The position numbers were made by a program, and so were the translations under genes. A stretch of DNA of 64,000 nt, taken from positions 20,557 to 84,556 of the forward strand of contig CAJXKK010000010.1 in the NCBI GenBank assembly GCA_913055615.1. Direction: 5' to 3'. Below the pieces are notes generated by a model. That model searched no databases, was not told where the DNA came from, and saw only the letters and a program-made list of their open reading frames with translations. This DNA comes from an uncultured Ectothiorhodospiraceae bacterium. Lineage in GTDB: Bacteria; Pseudomonadota; Gammaproteobacteria; XJ16; Halofilaceae. This document shows positions 8,478 through 20,332 of this stretch, piece after piece (position 1 is the first letter of the stretch; each line of letters starts with the position of its first letter).

Positions 8478-9088
8478 ACCCAGCGGCCCGCGTCTGGTCG
8501 ATGGTCGCTGCGCTGCTGCTGTTGTCGGCCGTGCTGCAGTTCAGCGGCCTTACCCCCCTCCTGCGCTATTCGCACGACGCGATCGCTGCCGGCGAGATCT
8601 GGCGCCTGATCACGGGGCATCTGCTGCATCTCGGCGCGGCCCATTTCCTGCTCAACGCCGTGGGCATGGTCCTCGCGGCCGCACTGGTTGGCGCGCAGCT
8701 GCGGCCTCTCGGCTGGGCCTGCGTGTGGCTCATCTGCGCCCTCAGCGTCAGTGCGGGGCTCTGGTTCCTGCAGCCGGGAGTCAGCTGGTATGTCGGGCTT
8801 TCCGGCGTGCTGCATGGGCTCATCGTGGCCGGGGCGGTCACGGCCCTGGGCGACGACCGCGAGCGACTGTTCGCCGCCGCGATACTGGTGGCGATCGCCG
8901 CCAAACTCGGCTGGGAGCAATGGAACGGCGCCATGCCCGGTACCGCCGAACTGGCGGGCGGATCGGTCGTCACGGAGGCGCATCTGTATGGCGCGATGGG
9001 TGGGTTGGTCGCGGGGCTCGCCGTGCTCGCCTCGCGTCGGCTGCGCGAGACCCGGCCTCATGATCGCGACAGCCGTGACGCGGAGTGA
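8474..9088 (+). CDS. rrtA: Rhombosortase (rhomboid-type intramembrane serine protease)
   Basis: A 204-residue polytopic membrane protein with about six hydrophobic segments. The catalytic serine is in GLSGVLHG near residue 110 and the partner histidine in EAHLYGA near 173; a HLLHLGAAHFLLNA segment precedes them. Rhombosortases cleave GlyGly-CTERM tails and thereby process surface-anchored secreted proteins. No GlyGly-CTERM substrate was found among the proteins of this window, so its clients are elsewhere. Coupled to ycgL by a GTGA overlap. Confidence 0.88.
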   Translation: MNPAARVWSMVAALLLLSAVLQFSGLTPLLRYSHDAIAAGEIWRLITGHLLHLGAAHFLLNAVGMVLAAALVGAQLRPLGWACVWLICALSVSAGLWFLQPGVSWYVGLSGVLHGLIVAGAVTALGDDRERLFAAAILVAIAAKLGWEQWNGAMPGTAELAGGSVVTEAHLYGAMGGLVAGLAVLASRRLRETRPHDRDSRDAE

Positions 9089-9127
9089 CATCGGACGCCA
9101 TGCGCGCGGCAATCCCGTGGAAACGAT

Positions 9128-9208
9128 GATCGCGAGCAAGCTCCCTCCTACAGGCTTCAGTACACCGTAGCGGTCGTATGATCTGTAGGAGCGAGCTTGC
9201 TCGCGATC
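9128..9208. repeat. Inverted REP pair (BIME-like)
   Basis: Two 26-base arms face each other across 29 bases: GATCGCGAGCAAGCTC... at 9128-9153 and its inverse ...GAGCTTGCTCGCGATC at 9183-9208, differing by one base. The core TGTAGGAGCGAGCTTGCTCG is the widespread Pseudomonas/gammaproteobacterial REP sequence. It lies between the convergent rhombosortase and htpG genes. Confidence 0.85.
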
Positions 9209-9242
9209 GCCTGACGATCCAACTGCGCACGATTCCGGGCAC

Positions 9243-9286
9243 AAAAAAGCCCGCGAAGACGGGACGCCACGTCCCGACCCCGCGGG
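9243..9286 (-). terminator. Rho-independent terminator of htpG
   Basis: Read on the minus strand, CCCGCGG...CCGCGGG-type outer pairing (9250-9255 with 9281-9286) encloses a second stem, GGGAC/GTCCC (9261-9275), and is followed by six T residues (A-run at 9243-9248). It sits 34 bases past the htpG stop. Confidence 0.75.
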
Positions 9287-9320
9287 TCTGTTCATCACCG
9301 GCGGACCGCCAGCACCGCCG

Positions 9321-11276
<1,956 letters not shown>

Positions 11277-11312
11277 GCGGTCCCTCTCCCTTGTGGTTGC
11301 TCAACGGCCTAC

Positions 11313-11340
11313 AAGTGGGGCCGGACTGACTTTTTTCAAC
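11313..11340 (-). promoter_or_regulatory. Predicted sigma-32 heat-shock promoter of htpG
   Basis: On the minus strand GTTGAAA (11340-11334), a 13-base spacer and CCCCACTT (11320-11313) match the sigma-32 consensus CTTGAAA-N(11-16)-CCCCATNT in 12 of 15 informative positions. The position, about 40 bases before the htpG ATG, fits the known regulation of this gene. Confidence 0.8.
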
Positions 11341-11375
11341 CCCAGGTGCCGCCCACCCGCCTGGCCAGGCAAGTC

Positions 11376-11591
11376 AAAGGCGACCTCTCGCCAAGACGCC
11401 ACGCGCGCCAAGGAACGTCAAAATCCGTAAGGAATGGTTGGTTGGACGTACTGATGCATGGCATCGGGTGGGGCCGCGTTGCCGTCCTGATCGTCCCTTT
11501 GCCCCGGCGGAAACCTTCCGGCAGATTAATACCCCTGCATTCTTTATCGCCTTTCTTGGCGCGCGTGGCGTCTTGGCGAGAGATCGCCTTT
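11376..11591. repeat. Long inverted repeat pair upstream of htpG
   Basis: Arms of 37 bases at 11376-11412 and 11555-11591 are inverted copies with one mismatch (C/T). The core is TCTCGCCAAGACGCCACGCG. About 142 bases lie between the arms, with no convincing gene. This repeat occupies the 330-base gap between htpG and the alkyltransferase gene; I see nothing else there beyond the htpG promoter. Confidence 0.8.
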
Positions 11592-11606
11592 GAATTTCCT
11601 GCTCGT

Positions 11607-12089
11607 TCAGCCGGCCCCGCCGGCCATCTCCCGTTCCCGTTCAAGCAGCCAGCGTTTGAACTCGACAGCGGAGCCGCCCTCGGGATCGCGGCCGTAGCCG
11701 CCGATGCCGTTGGCGGCGACCACGCGGTGGCAGGGCACGACGAGTGCGATCGGGTTGGCGCCGCAGGCATTGCCGACGGCGCGTGGTGCGGTTGCGAGTT
11801 CGCGGGCGAGCTCGCCATAAGTGACGACCTCGCCGAAGGGGACCGCACGAAGGGCCGCGCGGAAACGGCGCTGGAACGGCGTCGGTGCGGGTGCCAGTGG
11901 CAGGTCGAAGCGATGCCGCGGGTCGTTGCTCCAGGCGTTCAGCTGGCGGATCGTCTCGGCGGCGAGCGGGTGTCCCGGGGTGCGCCCCGGTCCCGACTCA
12001 AGACGGTCGATCCGGGTGACGAAATCATCGGCGATCGCGATGCCGAAACGGCCGGGGGTGCCCGACCAGATCGCCTCGTACTCAGTCAT
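11607..12089 (-). CDS. ogt: Methylated-DNA--[protein]-cysteine S-methyltransferase
   Basis: A 160-residue suicide DNA-repair alkyltransferase of the Ogt/MGMT family. The active-site loop is VVPCHRVVAANG (acceptor Cys in PCHR), preceded by the GACGANPIA-type recognition segment (GNACGANPIALV) and the Arg-finger region PRAVG; the wing GGYG follows. It removes alkyl groups from O6-guanine. I chose the ATG at 12089, which overlaps the stop of the upstream gene by eight bases; a longer open frame to 12428 only shadows that gene. It is the last gene of the run starting at rplS. Confidence 0.92.
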   Translation of the reverse strand: MTEYEAIWSGTPGRFGIAIADDFVTRIDRLESGPGRTPGHPLAAETIRQLNAWSNDPRHRFDLPLAPAPTPFQRRFRAALRAVPFGEVVTYGELARELATAPRAVGNACGANPIALVVPCHRVVAANGIGGYGRDPEGGSAVEFKRWLLEREREMAGGAG

Positions 12090-13986
12090 CAAGGCCCCCG
12101 GGCAAGGGCAGGTCATCCGACCCCGGCTCGCGCAGGCCCAGCTTCTGCAACCGCTGGCGCAGCGTCGAGCGCCGGTCGCTGTCGCTCGTGGTGCGCAGCA
12201 GCTGCGTGTAGATCCGGCGCGCGTCGCTGACCAGGCCGGCCTCGGCCAGCATGCCGGCCGCCTGATAGCGCGCGGTCTGGCCCCAGGGATCAACGCCACG
12301 ACCGTCCAGCAGCGTGGCCGATCGCAGGTACAGCCCGGCGGCCCGCCTCGGGTTGCCGAGGGCATCCTGAGACTCGGCACGCCAGTACAGCATTTCCCTC
12401 CGGCGCTGCCCCGGCAGTTCGCGCTCACCGAGTCGCTGCAGCAGATCCAGGGCGATCTCGTGGGCCTGGGCGCCCTGCAGATCGAATATCACCTGCAGGA
12501 AGCGATCGATACCGCCCTCACCGAGGTCCGGATAATCGTCCAGCACCGCGTGCAGCGCCTCGATACCGGCGTCGCGACGCCCCCCGAGAACGAGCACCCG
12601 GGCCCGCAGAAGGCGCCAGGCGTAAGCACTGACATCGGCCGGCGCCTCGGGCAGTTTCTCCATCAGGCGGGTCGCGAGTTCCAGGTCATCGCGCGCCAGC
12701 GCATCATCCACCAGGCGATAGCGCACGATTTCCGGTACCCGTTCCAGGGAAGGGAAGCGGTTGCTGTGCAGATACGCCTGCCGGGCGACGACCAGGCCCG
12801 GCCCATCATCGGCGAGCAGATCGAGCAGGCGCCGATGCGCGGCGGTCGACGCATCACCGCTACCGCGAAGCGCGACCACCGCCAGCAGACTGCGTGCGCG
12901 CACCGGATATTCGGGGAGCGAGTCGGCCGCCGCCTGGAACCAGTCCTCATCATCGCCGACCAGGAGCTGCCGTTCATTGCCCCAGCCCAGGGCCCGATCC
13001 AGCCATGCCCCCCAGAGCGCATCGCCACCCACCCGGAAAACGGTATCACTCCGCGGCAGCGCCCCGTCAGCCGCGGCCACCCGTTCGATCGCCAGTGCCC
13101 GCAGACCATGCGCCGAGCGTTGCGCGGCGGCCTCCGCCACCACGTACCAGTAGCGGGCGGCATCGATCAGTTCGGTGCGCTCCGCGGTCGCCGCCTCGCG
13201 GGCACGCTCACTGATCGCAACCGGTTCCATGGTCTCGGCGCGCAGATGCGCCAGCAGGCCCAGCGCATCGAGCTCGTCCTCGGGGCCTTCCGGCAACCGA
13301 TCGACGGCCTCCTCGGCACGTTCGGAACGCAAGAGGACGCGGGTCCGCAGGATGGTCCAGGCCGTCGAATCGTCGTCGTAGTCCTGATCGAACCGGCGCA
13401 GTGCGGCGACCGCATCGCGGACCTGCCCACCGACCAGGTAGGAACGCACCACGAGACGGCGCCAGGCCCGGAGTTCGTCCGCCGTCGCCCCGGCCCCGGC
13501 ACTCCATATCAGCTCGCGCGCGAGCGCGCGCGACTGCTCAGCCTCGCCGAGATCGAGATGGAGGGCGCTGCGACGGGCGAGCGCCCAGCGCCGGAACGGC
13601 TCGGGTGCCGCCCCGGGGAGATCGGACAGGCGGTCGATCGCATCGCGCGGCGCACCGGCCCCGGCCAGGATATCGATGCGGGAACGCTCCCAGCGGGCCC
13701 AGATATCGGGCACCTCGGCCGCCGCGGGCTGGGCCTCATCGAGTCGCGCCAGCGCGAGCCCGGGGGCCCCGGCGGCGGCCATCTCCCGGAGGGCGCCCAG
13801 GCGATAACGGGGTTCGTCCTCGGCATGCAGACCCTGGACGAGGAGGCCGGTGATCAGCAGGCAGGCGTACGCAAGCTGGCGGCGTGCCGAGGCACGCCGC
13901 CCGCCTGCATTACTGCCGGTACGATCGCTCCACACCGGCGTACGCGCCGACCGCCGACCGGAAGGCGTCCACCGAGCCCGGCTCAT
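12082..13986 (-). CDS. Exported helical-repeat (TPR-like) protein of unknown function
   Basis: A 634-residue protein not recognised by name. An Arg-rich start precedes one hydrophobic segment, LAYACLLITGLLVQGLHA near residues 38-55, which looks like a signal peptide with an Ala-x-Ala-like end, so a periplasmic location is likely. The rest is almost all amphipathic helices in the spacing of TPR arrays (for example ALDLLQRLGE and YRLVDDALARDDLELA). The signal would be better placed if translation began at a GTG near 13935 rather than at the ATG at 13986. It lies 13 bases behind rplS and overlaps ogt by eight bases. Confidence 0.75.
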   Translation of the reverse strand: MSRARWTPSGRRSARTPVWSDRTGSNAGGRRASARRQLAYACLLITGLLVQGLHAEDEPRYRLGALREMAAAGAPGLALARLDEAQPAAAEVPDIWARWERSRIDILAGAGAPRDAIDRLSDLPGAAPEPFRRWALARRSALHLDLGEAEQSRALARELIWSAGAGATADELRAWRRLVVRSYLVGGQVRDAVAALRRFDQDYDDDSTAWTILRTRVLLRSERAEEAVDRLPEGPEDELDALGLLAHLRAETMEPVAISERAREAATAERTELIDAARYWYVVAEAAAQRSAHGLRALAIERVAAADGALPRSDTVFRVGGDALWGAWLDRALGWGNERQLLVGDDEDWFQAAADSLPEYPVRARSLLAVVALRGSGDASTAAHRRLLDLLADDGPGLVVARQAYLHSNRFPSLERVPEIVRYRLVDDALARDDLELATRLMEKLPEAPADVSAYAWRLLRARVLVLGGRRDAGIEALHAVLDDYPDLGEGGIDRFLQVIFDLQGAQAHEIALDLLQRLGERELPGQRRREMLYWRAESQDALGNPRRAAGLYLRSATLLDGRGVDPWGQTARYQAAGMLAEAGLVSDARRIYTQLLRTTSDSDRRSTLRQRLQKLGLREPGSDDLPLPGGLDD

Positions 13987-13999
13987 GGAGAACCCGCCA

Positions 14000-14353
14000 T
14001 TACTTCTTGGCGAGCTTTTCCTTGATCCGGGCCGCCTTGCCGGTCAGGCCACGCAGGTGATAGAGCTTGGCCTGGTGGACCTTGCCGCGGCGCTTGACCT
14101 TGATCTCGGCGATCTGCGGGCTGTAGGTCTGAAAGACACGCTCGACGCCCTCGCCATGCGTCGTCTTGCGCACGGTGAACGACGAGTTGATGCCCCGGTT
14201 GCGCTTGCCGATGACAACGCCCTCGAACGCCTGCAGGCGCTCGCGGTTGCCCTCTTTCACGCGGACCGAGACGTTGACGGTATCGCCGGAGCCGAATTCC
14301 GGCACCGTCTTCGTCATTTGTTCCGCTTCAATCTCTTTGATGATGTCGCTCAT
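14000..14353 (-). CDS. rplS: 50S ribosomal protein L19
   Basis: A 117-residue L19 with the typical [20 protein letters not shown] start, the [12 protein letters not shown] core and the [11 protein letters not shown] segment. L19 lies at the 30S-50S interface. It closes the conserved rpsP-rimM-trmD-rplS operon, 12 bases behind trmD. Confidence 0.98.
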   Translation of the reverse strand: MSDIIKEIEAEQMTKTVPEFGSGDTVNVSVRVKEGNRERLQAFEGVVIGKRNRGINSSFTVRKTTHGEGVERVFQTYSPQIAEIKVKRRGKVHQAKLYHLRGLTGKAARIKEKLAKK

Positions 14354-14365
14354 TGCCCGCTCCGG

Positions 14366-15136
14366 TTACATCTCTCGTTTCGCCGCTTCCGGGCCACCGG
14401 CCCGCCATTCGGCGATGAACTGTTCCAGCAGTCGGCGGTCTTCCGGCCCCAGAGCCCGCCCTTCCAGCAGGTCGGGCCGGCGCAGCCAGGTCCGTCCCAG
14501 CGCGTGGCGCCGACGCCACTCGGCGATCGCGCGATGGTCGCCCGAGCGCAGGACCGCCGGCACATGCCGCCCGGCAATCTCCTCCGGACGCGTATATTGC
14601 GGCCCTTCCAGCAGGCCGTCGCTGAACGAGTCGGCCGCGGCCGAGTCGCTGCTGCCGAGTGCACCCGGCAACTGCCGGACCACCCCATCGATTACCGCCA
14701 TCGCGGCGACTTCGCCCCCGGACAGGACGAAGTCGCCGAGCGACCACTCCTCGTCCGTGAATTCCTCCAGCAACCGCTCGTCGATGCCTTCGTAGCGCCC
14801 GGCGAGCAGGATCAGGCCCGGCAGCGCGGCGAAGCGTTCAAGCGCGCGCTGGGTCAGCGGCCGACCCTGGGGCCCCAGATGGACCCGCAGTGCGCCGCGC
14901 GGTGCCGCCGCTGTGGCCCGAGCCAGCGCATCGCGCAGCGGCTGGACCTTCATCAGCATGCCTGGGCCCCCGCCGAACGGGCGATCATCGACCGTCCGGT
15001 GGGGGTCGTGCGTTTCGTCGCGCGGGTTCCAGCCGTGCAGCGAGAACAAACCGCGCTCGCGCGCCCGCGCAACGACCCCGTAATCGGCTACCGACTCGAC
15101 GAGTTCGGGGAACAGCGTAACGACATCGAAGCGCAT
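14366..15136 (-). CDS. trmD: tRNA (guanine-N1)-methyltransferase TrmD
   Basis: A 256-residue SPOUT enzyme that makes m1G37 in tRNAs and prevents frameshifting. The trefoil-knot SAM site is seen as [14 protein letters not shown] (about 112-125) and the following DFVLSGGE; the N-terminal [13 protein letters not shown] and the [11 protein letters not shown] loop are family marks. It is 22 bases behind rimM in the r-protein operon. Confidence 0.97.
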   Translation of the reverse strand: MRFDVVTLFPELVESVADYGVVARARERGLFSLHGWNPRDETHDPHRTVDDRPFGGGPGMLMKVQPLRDALARATAAAPRGALRVHLGPQGRPLTQRALERFAALPGLILLAGRYEGIDERLLEEFTDEEWSLGDFVLSGGEVAAMAVIDGVVRQLPGALGSSDSAAADSFSDGLLEGPQYTRPEEIAGRHVPAVLRSGDHRAIAEWRRRHALGRTWLRRPDLLEGRALGPEDRRLLEQFIAEWRAGGPEAAKREM

Positions 15137-15158
15137 GCCAACCGCTCCCGATGCGGCC

Positions 15159-15665
15159 TCAGAACGTCGGATCCCAGTCCACGATCATGCGACCGGCCGC
15201 CAGGTCCACGCTCTGCACGACCTGCCCCTGTACCCACGGGATCAGCCGTTCGCGGTCGCCGTGGACGACCAGGACGTCGTTGGCGCCGGTGTCCAGCAGA
15301 TGGTCGACACGCCCGAGCTCCTCGCCCTGCGTGGTCGCCACCGCCAGACCGATCAGGTCATGCCAGTAGTACTCACCGGGAGCCGGTTCCGGCAGCGCCG
15401 ATCGGGGCACGGCCACCGCGGCGTGGCGCAGGGCCGCCGCGGATTCGCGATCCCTGCACCCTTCCAGTGCCACCACGATTCCATTCGACTGGATCCGGCC
15501 GGACTCCAGGGCCCGTTCCTTCCAGCCGTCGCCCGTCTCCACCCACCAGCGCGCGAAATCGAGAATCGACTCGGGCGGGCGGGCGAATGACTGCACGCGC
15601 ACTTCCCCGCGTACGCCACGCGGGGTACCGATTCGGCCGATCGTGACCGGCTCGGGGCGCGACAA
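15159..15665 (-). CDS. rimM: 16S rRNA processing protein RimM
   Basis: A 168-residue 30S maturation factor that binds S19 and helps form the 16S head. The N-terminal domain begins [17 protein letters not shown] and the PRC-barrel half contains [11 protein letters not shown] and ends with MIVDWDPTF. The only usable start in frame is a TTG at 15665, with no strong ribosome site, which suggests weak or coupled initiation behind rpsP. Confidence 0.94.
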   Translation of the reverse strand: MSRPEPVTIGRIGTPRGVRGEVRVQSFARPPESILDFARWWVETGDGWKERALESGRIQSNGIVVALEGCRDRESAAALRHAAVAVPRSALPEPAPGEYYWHDLIGLAVATTQGEELGRVDHLLDTGANDVLVVHGDRERLIPWVQGQVVQSVDLAAGRMIVDWDPTF

Positions 15666-15697
15666 CGGAGCGGACCGCTGGCGTCAAGCCCGCCGCT

Positions 15698-15958
15698 TCA
15701 GGCGGACTTCTGGTCGGCGCGCCGCTGCTCCTTCGCGAGACTGACGACGCGATCGCTCATCTGTGCGCCGTCCGCCACCCATTTGTCCAGGCGTTCGAGG
15801 TTGAGCCGCAGGCGCGGCGACTGGCCACGCGCCACCGGATTGAACAGGCCGAGGCGCTCGATTATACGGCCCGAGCGCGGGCTCCGGCTGTCGGCGACGA
15901 CAATTTCGTAAAACGGGCGCTTCTTGGCGCCCCCGCGGCTGAGTCGAATCGAAACCAT
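15698..15958 (-). CDS. rpsP: 30S ribosomal protein S16
   Basis: An 86-residue S16 starting [20 protein letters not shown] and continuing with [14 protein letters not shown]. The ATG at 15958 is fixed by homology; the frame upstream is open but unrelated. First gene of the r-protein operon, downstream of ffh on the same strand. Confidence 0.97.
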   Translation of the reverse strand: MVSIRLSRGGAKKRPFYEIVVADSRSPRSGRIIERLGLFNPVARGQSPRLRLNLERLDKWVADGAQMSDRVVSLAKEQRRADQKSA

Positions 15959-16100
15959 CGAACTGGCTACCTCCGTACGCGATTCGTATGCGGCGGGCCA
16001 CCGACCCGCCGGACGTAAACGCGCGATTGTACCGGAAAATGGAGGAATGTGAAGGATCGCGAGCGCCGCCCGCAACCCTGAAGTCGGCGGGGACCCGGTA

Positions 16101-17477
16101 TCAGGAGCCGCCCATGCCCGGGGGTATCTGGCCGGCGCCACCCATGCCTCGCATCATTTTCTGCATACCGCCCTTCTTCGAGGCCCTCTTCATCATCTTC
16201 GACATCTGGGTATGCTGCTTGAGCAGACGATTGACGTCCTGCACGCGGGTGCCGGAACCATTGGCGATGCGCCGCTTGCGCGAGCCGTTGATGCTGTCGG
16301 GCCGGCGGCGCTCGGTCGGCGTCATGGAATCGATGATCGCGATCATGTGGGTCGTCTGGCCGGCCGCGCCGGCGGCCTGCTGCATCTGCGCCTGCGACAT
16401 TCCGCCCATGCCGGGCAGTTTGTCCATCATGGCGCTTATACCGCCCATCTGGTTCATCTGATCGAGCTGCTCGCGCAGGTCGGACAGATCGAACCCCTTG
16501 CCCTTCTTCAGCTTCTTCGCGAGCTTGTCGGCCTTGTCGGTATCGACATTCTGCTGCGCCTCCTCGACCAGGCTGACGACATCACCCTTGCCGAGGATGC
16601 GCGAGGCCACGCGATCCGGATGGAACACCTCGAGTGCATCGGTCTTCTCGCCGGCCCCGAGGAACTTGATCGGCTTGCCGGTAACCATGCGCACGGACAG
16701 GGCGGCACCGCCCCGCGCGTCGCCATCCGTCTTGGTGAGGACCACGCCCGTCAACGGCAACGCCTCGTCGAACGCCTTCGCCGTCTGCGCAGCGTCCTGA
16801 CCACTGAGGCTGTCGACGACGAACAGGGTCTCGGCGGGCTCAAGCGCCGCGTGGACGTCACGGACCTCGGCCATCATCGCCTCGTCGATGGCGAGGCGTC
16901 CCGCCGTGTCGACGATCAGGACATCATGCGCGGACCGCCGAGCCTCCTCGAGGGCACCGCGCGCGATGCCGACGGCATCGTTCGCGCCCGCCACGCCCAG
17001 ATACTGCACGCCGACCTCACCGGCCAGCGTCTCGAGTTGATCGCGGGCGGCCGGGCGATGGATGTCCGCGCTGACAACGGCAACCCGTTTCCGGTCCCGT
17101 TCGCTGAGGCGCCGGGCGAGCTTGGCGACGGTCGTGGTCTTGCCCGCACCCTGCAGGCCGGCCACGAGTATAACGGCCGGGGGGCGCGTGCGCAGATTGA
17201 GTTCGGTCTGCTCGCCGCCCATGACCGCCACGAGTTCGTCGTTGACGACCTTGATCAGTGCCTGGCCGGGCGAGACGCTGCGCACGACCTCGCGGCCGAG
17301 CGCGCGCTGGCGAGCCCGCTCCACGAACTGCTTGACGACCGGCAGTGCGACATCCGCTTCGAGCAGGGCCATGCGGATCTCGCGCATGGTGTCGCGGATA
17401 TTGTCCTCGGTCAGGCGACCCTGACCGCGGACATTCTTGAGGGTTTTGCCGAGGCGTTCGGTGAGACTGTCAAACAC
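16101..17477 (-). CDS. ffh: Signal recognition particle protein Ffh
   Basis: A 458-residue SRP54 homologue. N, G and M domains are in order: the G1 loop [15 protein letters not shown] near 105, DTAGRLAID near 190, [14 protein letters not shown] near 248, and a Met-rich M domain that ends in [14 protein letters not shown]. It binds 4.5S RNA and signal sequences and docks with FtsY. The start is a GTG at 17477. Confidence 0.98.
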   Translation of the reverse strand: MFDSLTERLGKTLKNVRGQGRLTEDNIRDTMREIRMALLEADVALPVVKQFVERARQRALGREVVRSVSPGQALIKVVNDELVAVMGGEQTELNLRTRPPAVILVAGLQGAGKTTTVAKLARRLSERDRKRVAVVSADIHRPAARDQLETLAGEVGVQYLGVAGANDAVGIARGALEEARRSAHDVLIVDTAGRLAIDEAMMAEVRDVHAALEPAETLFVVDSLSGQDAAQTAKAFDEALPLTGVVLTKTDGDARGGAALSVRMVTGKPIKFLGAGEKTDALEVFHPDRVASRILGKGDVVSLVEEAQQNVDTDKADKLAKKLKKGKGFDLSDLREQLDQMNQMGGISAMMDKLPGMGGMSQAQMQQAAGAAGQTTHMIAIIDSMTPTERRRPDSINGSRKRRIANGSGTRVQDVNRLLKQHTQMSKMMKRASKKGGMQKMMRGMGGAGQIPPGMGGS

Positions 17478-17522
17478 GGCGATATCCTGCCCGATTACGG
17501 GGCTTGCGCGATGGTCGCGAGA

Positions 17523-18287
17523 TTATAGCGTGAACGCGTCGTCGCCCTGAAGCCGATGGATGTCATATCCGGGCAACGCGGCCGCCAGCTCGTCCATGAT
17601 CCGATCCTCGTCACCGGGCTTGATGTGGGTCACTGCGATGCGCGGACGCCGATCGAGCTTGTTCAGATCGGCCGCCAGCGATTGCGGACTGTAGTGGCGC
17701 GAGAGATGGGCGAGTTCCGCCTGCCGGTCCGGGAAGCCGACCTCGACGATCAGGAGATCGAGATGCTCGGCCCGATTGAGCGCTGGCCAGAGGGTGTCGT
17801 TGGTCGTTGTATCGCCGGAAAAACAGAACGCGGACGCCCCGTTCGAACACAGGTAACCGACTGCCGGGACCGTGTGCGCGACCTCGATGGCCTCGAACGT
17901 GCGCGCCCCGATGCGGCAGACCTCACCGGCCTCGATCGGTTCGAACCGCAGTACCGGCCGCTCCGCATCCGGCAGACAGGTAAAATCCGGCCAGATCTCC
18001 CAGTTGAAGATATGGCGGCGCAGGGCATCGATCGTGACCCGCTGCGCATGCACCACCAGCGGCTCGGTCAGCTCATCGAACAGCGAATCCACCAGCAGCG
18101 GGATACTGGCGACATGGTCGAGATGGGAGTGCGTGACGAAGACATGCCGGATGCCTTTCATGTCCTCATACGTGAGATCGCCAACGCCGGTACCGGCATC
18201 GATGAGGACATCGTCATCGACAAGGAACGCGGTCGTCAGCAACCCGGCGCCGATTCCGCCACTGCACCCCAGTACCCGCACCTGCAT
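17523..18287 (-). CDS. Metallo-beta-lactamase-fold hydrolase, probable 3',5'-cyclic-nucleotide phosphodiesterase
   Basis: A 254-residue MBL-fold protein. The metal motif HSHLDH is near residue 57, a conserved His is in EVAHTVPAVGY, and FSGDTTTND supplies the bridging Asp; THIKPGDE near the end carries the last His. The opening VRVLGCSGGIGAG and LIDAGTGVGDL are typical of the class often annotated as cyclic-nucleotide phosphodiesterase. Substrate is not shown by the sequence. The ATG at 18287 is chosen by homology. Confidence 0.75.
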   Translation of the reverse strand: MQVRVLGCSGGIGAGLLTTAFLVDDDVLIDAGTGVGDLTYEDMKGIRHVFVTHSHLDHVASIPLLVDSLFDELTEPLVVHAQRVTIDALRRHIFNWEIWPDFTCLPDAERPVLRFEPIEAGEVCRIGARTFEAIEVAHTVPAVGYLCSNGASAFCFSGDTTTNDTLWPALNRAEHLDLLIVEVGFPDRQAELAHLSRHYSPQSLAADLNKLDRRPRIAVTHIKPGDEDRIMDELAAALPGYDIHRLQGDDAFTL

Positions 18288-18437
18288 CGATCGGCCTCTC
18301 CTTCGCCCCTGACTCCGTGTCGAGCTCACGCGCCCCCACGCGTTGCACCACGGAATCCCCCGCGCGCACAATCGCACGGAGACTGCGCATCCTAGCACGG
18401 CAACAATGGCCACAAGGCGCCGCAGCTGTGACGTCTG

Positions 18438-19163
18438 TCACATACCCGACACGCTGTTCACCTCGCCAAGGGTATCCTGGAGTGCGTTCAGGGGATCCGA
18501 GGCACCCGTGATCGGCCGCCCCATGACCAGATAATCCGCGCCGGCGCTGACCGCCTCCTCCGGGGTGAGCGTACGCCGCTGATCATCGGGACGCCCTCCC
18601 ACAGGGCGGATCCCGGGCGTCACCAGGCGAAACTCGGCGCCATGCGCCCGGCGCATCGCGCCGGCCTCACGGGCCGAGCACACGACACCGTCACAGCCGC
18701 TGTCGTGCGCGAGCACGGCGAGCCGGGAGGCCAATCGGTCGGGTCTGGTATCGAAACCGATCTCGCCGAGATCCCTGCTCTCGAGGCTGGTCAGAACGGT
18801 GACCGCGACCAGCAACGGCGGGTGTTCATGGGCATCCAGCGCCGTGCGCGCCGCCTCCAGCATCCGCCGCCCGCCCAGGGCGTGCACGTTCACCATCCAC
18901 ACGCCGAGATCCGCAGCGGCCTGACAGGCGGCGGCGACGGTGTTCGGGATATCGTGATATTTGAGATCAAGGAACACATCGAAATGGCGTGCGTGGAGGC
19001 GTTCAATAAAAGCCGGCCCGGCACGGGTGAACAGTTCATTGCCCACTTTCAGCCGACACAGCGAGGGATCCAGCCGGGCGACGAGTCCCTCTGCCGTTTC
19101 AACGTCCGCATAGTCGAGTGCAACGATGATCCGGCGCTGATCCCCGCTTGACTGCCCCATCAC
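18438..19163 (-). CDS. pyrF: Orotidine 5'-phosphate decarboxylase
   Basis: A 241-residue TIM-barrel enzyme for the last step of UMP synthesis. The catalytic Lys-Asp array is in [13 protein letters not shown] near 62-74 and the phosphate-binding loop is [10 protein letters not shown] near 180. Translation starts at a GTG at 19163 that overlaps the lapB stop by four bases, or at the ATG three bases on. lapB-pyrF coupling is conserved in gammaproteobacteria. Confidence 0.97.
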   Translation of the reverse strand: MMGQSSGDQRRIIVALDYADVETAEGLVARLDPSLCRLKVGNELFTRAGPAFIERLHARHFDVFLDLKYHDIPNTVAAACQAAADLGVWMVNVHALGGRRMLEAARTALDAHEHPPLLVAVTVLTSLESRDLGEIGFDTRPDRLASRLAVLAHDSGCDGVVCSAREAGAMRRAHGAEFRLVTPGIRPVGGRPDDQRRTLTPEEAVSAGADYLVMGRPITGASDPLNALQDTLGEVNSVSGM

Positions 19164-20332
19164 TCACCCTCGATGCCGATAATCGGCTTGACCGTATTCC
19201 ATTCGCGGCAACTCGGGCACTGCCAATGGAGGACCTTGCCCTCGTGCCCGCACTGCTGACAGTTGTAGACGGGTTTCGACTCCAGCAGCTGATCGAGCAT
19301 GTCCAGCACCACCTGCGTACCGGGCCGGCTGCGATCACTGGCATGTTCGAGCTCCCACGCAACCCATTCCCTGAGCCCCCGCAGTGAAGGCCGGCGGACC
19401 ATCTGCTCGCGCAGGAATTCACGCGCGGCCTGTTCGCCCTCGCGCTCCCGGATCAGCCGCGTCGCCGCCTGAACGACCGAAAAGCCGTTATAGCGTCCGC
19501 GCAGCTGATCGATGTATGCAGCCAGCGCGGCTTGATTTTCCGCCCGCTCCAGTGCCTCGAGCAGGCGATCGATCACCTCCGGGAGGAACGCCGGGTCCTG
19601 GGACTCCACGCGGCGATACGCCCGCAGCGCCTGGCGATACCGCCCCACCTCCATGGCGAGGTCGCCTTCGAGAATGCTCGCGCGGACACTGTGCGGATCA
19701 GCGCCCAGCGCCCGCGAGGCGAAATTCCTCGCGGCCTTCTGATTGCCCGCGCGGCGCTCGGCGTCCGCGAGTTCACACCAGTAATGCGCGATGACGTCCG
19801 CCATCGACTGACCACCGCGCCGCTGGAGCTTGCGGGCGGTCTCGATGGCCGCGTGCCATTCGCGTTCACGTTCGTAGATCCGCAGGAGCTGGCGTGACGC
19901 CTCGACCACGTGTGTGCGGTTGCGCAGAAGCTCACTGAACAGGCCCTCCGCGCGATCGAGGACCCCTGCGCGCATGTAGTCCCGTGCCAGTTCCAGCAGC
20001 GCGAATGAGCGATTGTTTTTTGACAGATTCGGACGGGCGATGAGGTTCTGGTGCAGCCGTATCGCCCGGTCGACCTCACCGCGGCGGCGGAACAGGCTGC
20101 CGAGCGCGAGATGGGTCTCGATCGTATCGGAGTCCACTTCCACCAGCCGGATGAAGACCTCGATCGCCTCATCCTGCTGCTCATTCAGCAGGTAATTGAG
20201 ACCACGGAAATACTCACTCGGCGGGCGGTTCGAACTGCCCGAACCGCGGTTCGGGGCCCCGGCGCCGCGGCGCCCGGCCCACCAGCCGCTGGCGGCCGCG
20301 ACCGGCAACAACAGCCAGAGCAGTTCAAGCAC
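19160..20332 (-). CDS. lapB: Lipopolysaccharide assembly protein LapB
   Basis: A 390-residue membrane-anchored TPR protein. An N-terminal hydrophobic anchor ([15 protein letters not shown]) is followed by nine or so TPR units and a C-terminal rubredoxin-like zinc domain with CQQCGH and CPSCREW. LapB (YciM) helps FtsH degrade LpxC and so limits LPS synthesis. The GTG start at 20332 is the first in frame. Its usual upstream partner lapA is not present here. Confidence 0.95.
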   Translation of the reverse strand: MLELLWLLLPVAAASGWWAGRRGAGAPNRGSGSSNRPPSEYFRGLNYLLNEQQDEAIEVFIRLVEVDSDTIETHLALGSLFRRRGEVDRAIRLHQNLIARPNLSKNNRSFALLELARDYMRAGVLDRAEGLFSELLRNRTHVVEASRQLLRIYEREREWHAAIETARKLQRRGGQSMADVIAHYWCELADAERRAGNQKAARNFASRALGADPHSVRASILEGDLAMEVGRYRQALRAYRRVESQDPAFLPEVIDRLLEALERAENQAALAAYIDQLRGRYNGFSVVQAATRLIREREGEQAAREFLREQMVRRPSLRGLREWVAWELEHASDRSRPGTQVVLDMLDQLLESKPVYNCQQCGHEGKVLHWQCPSCREWNTVKPIIGIEGE

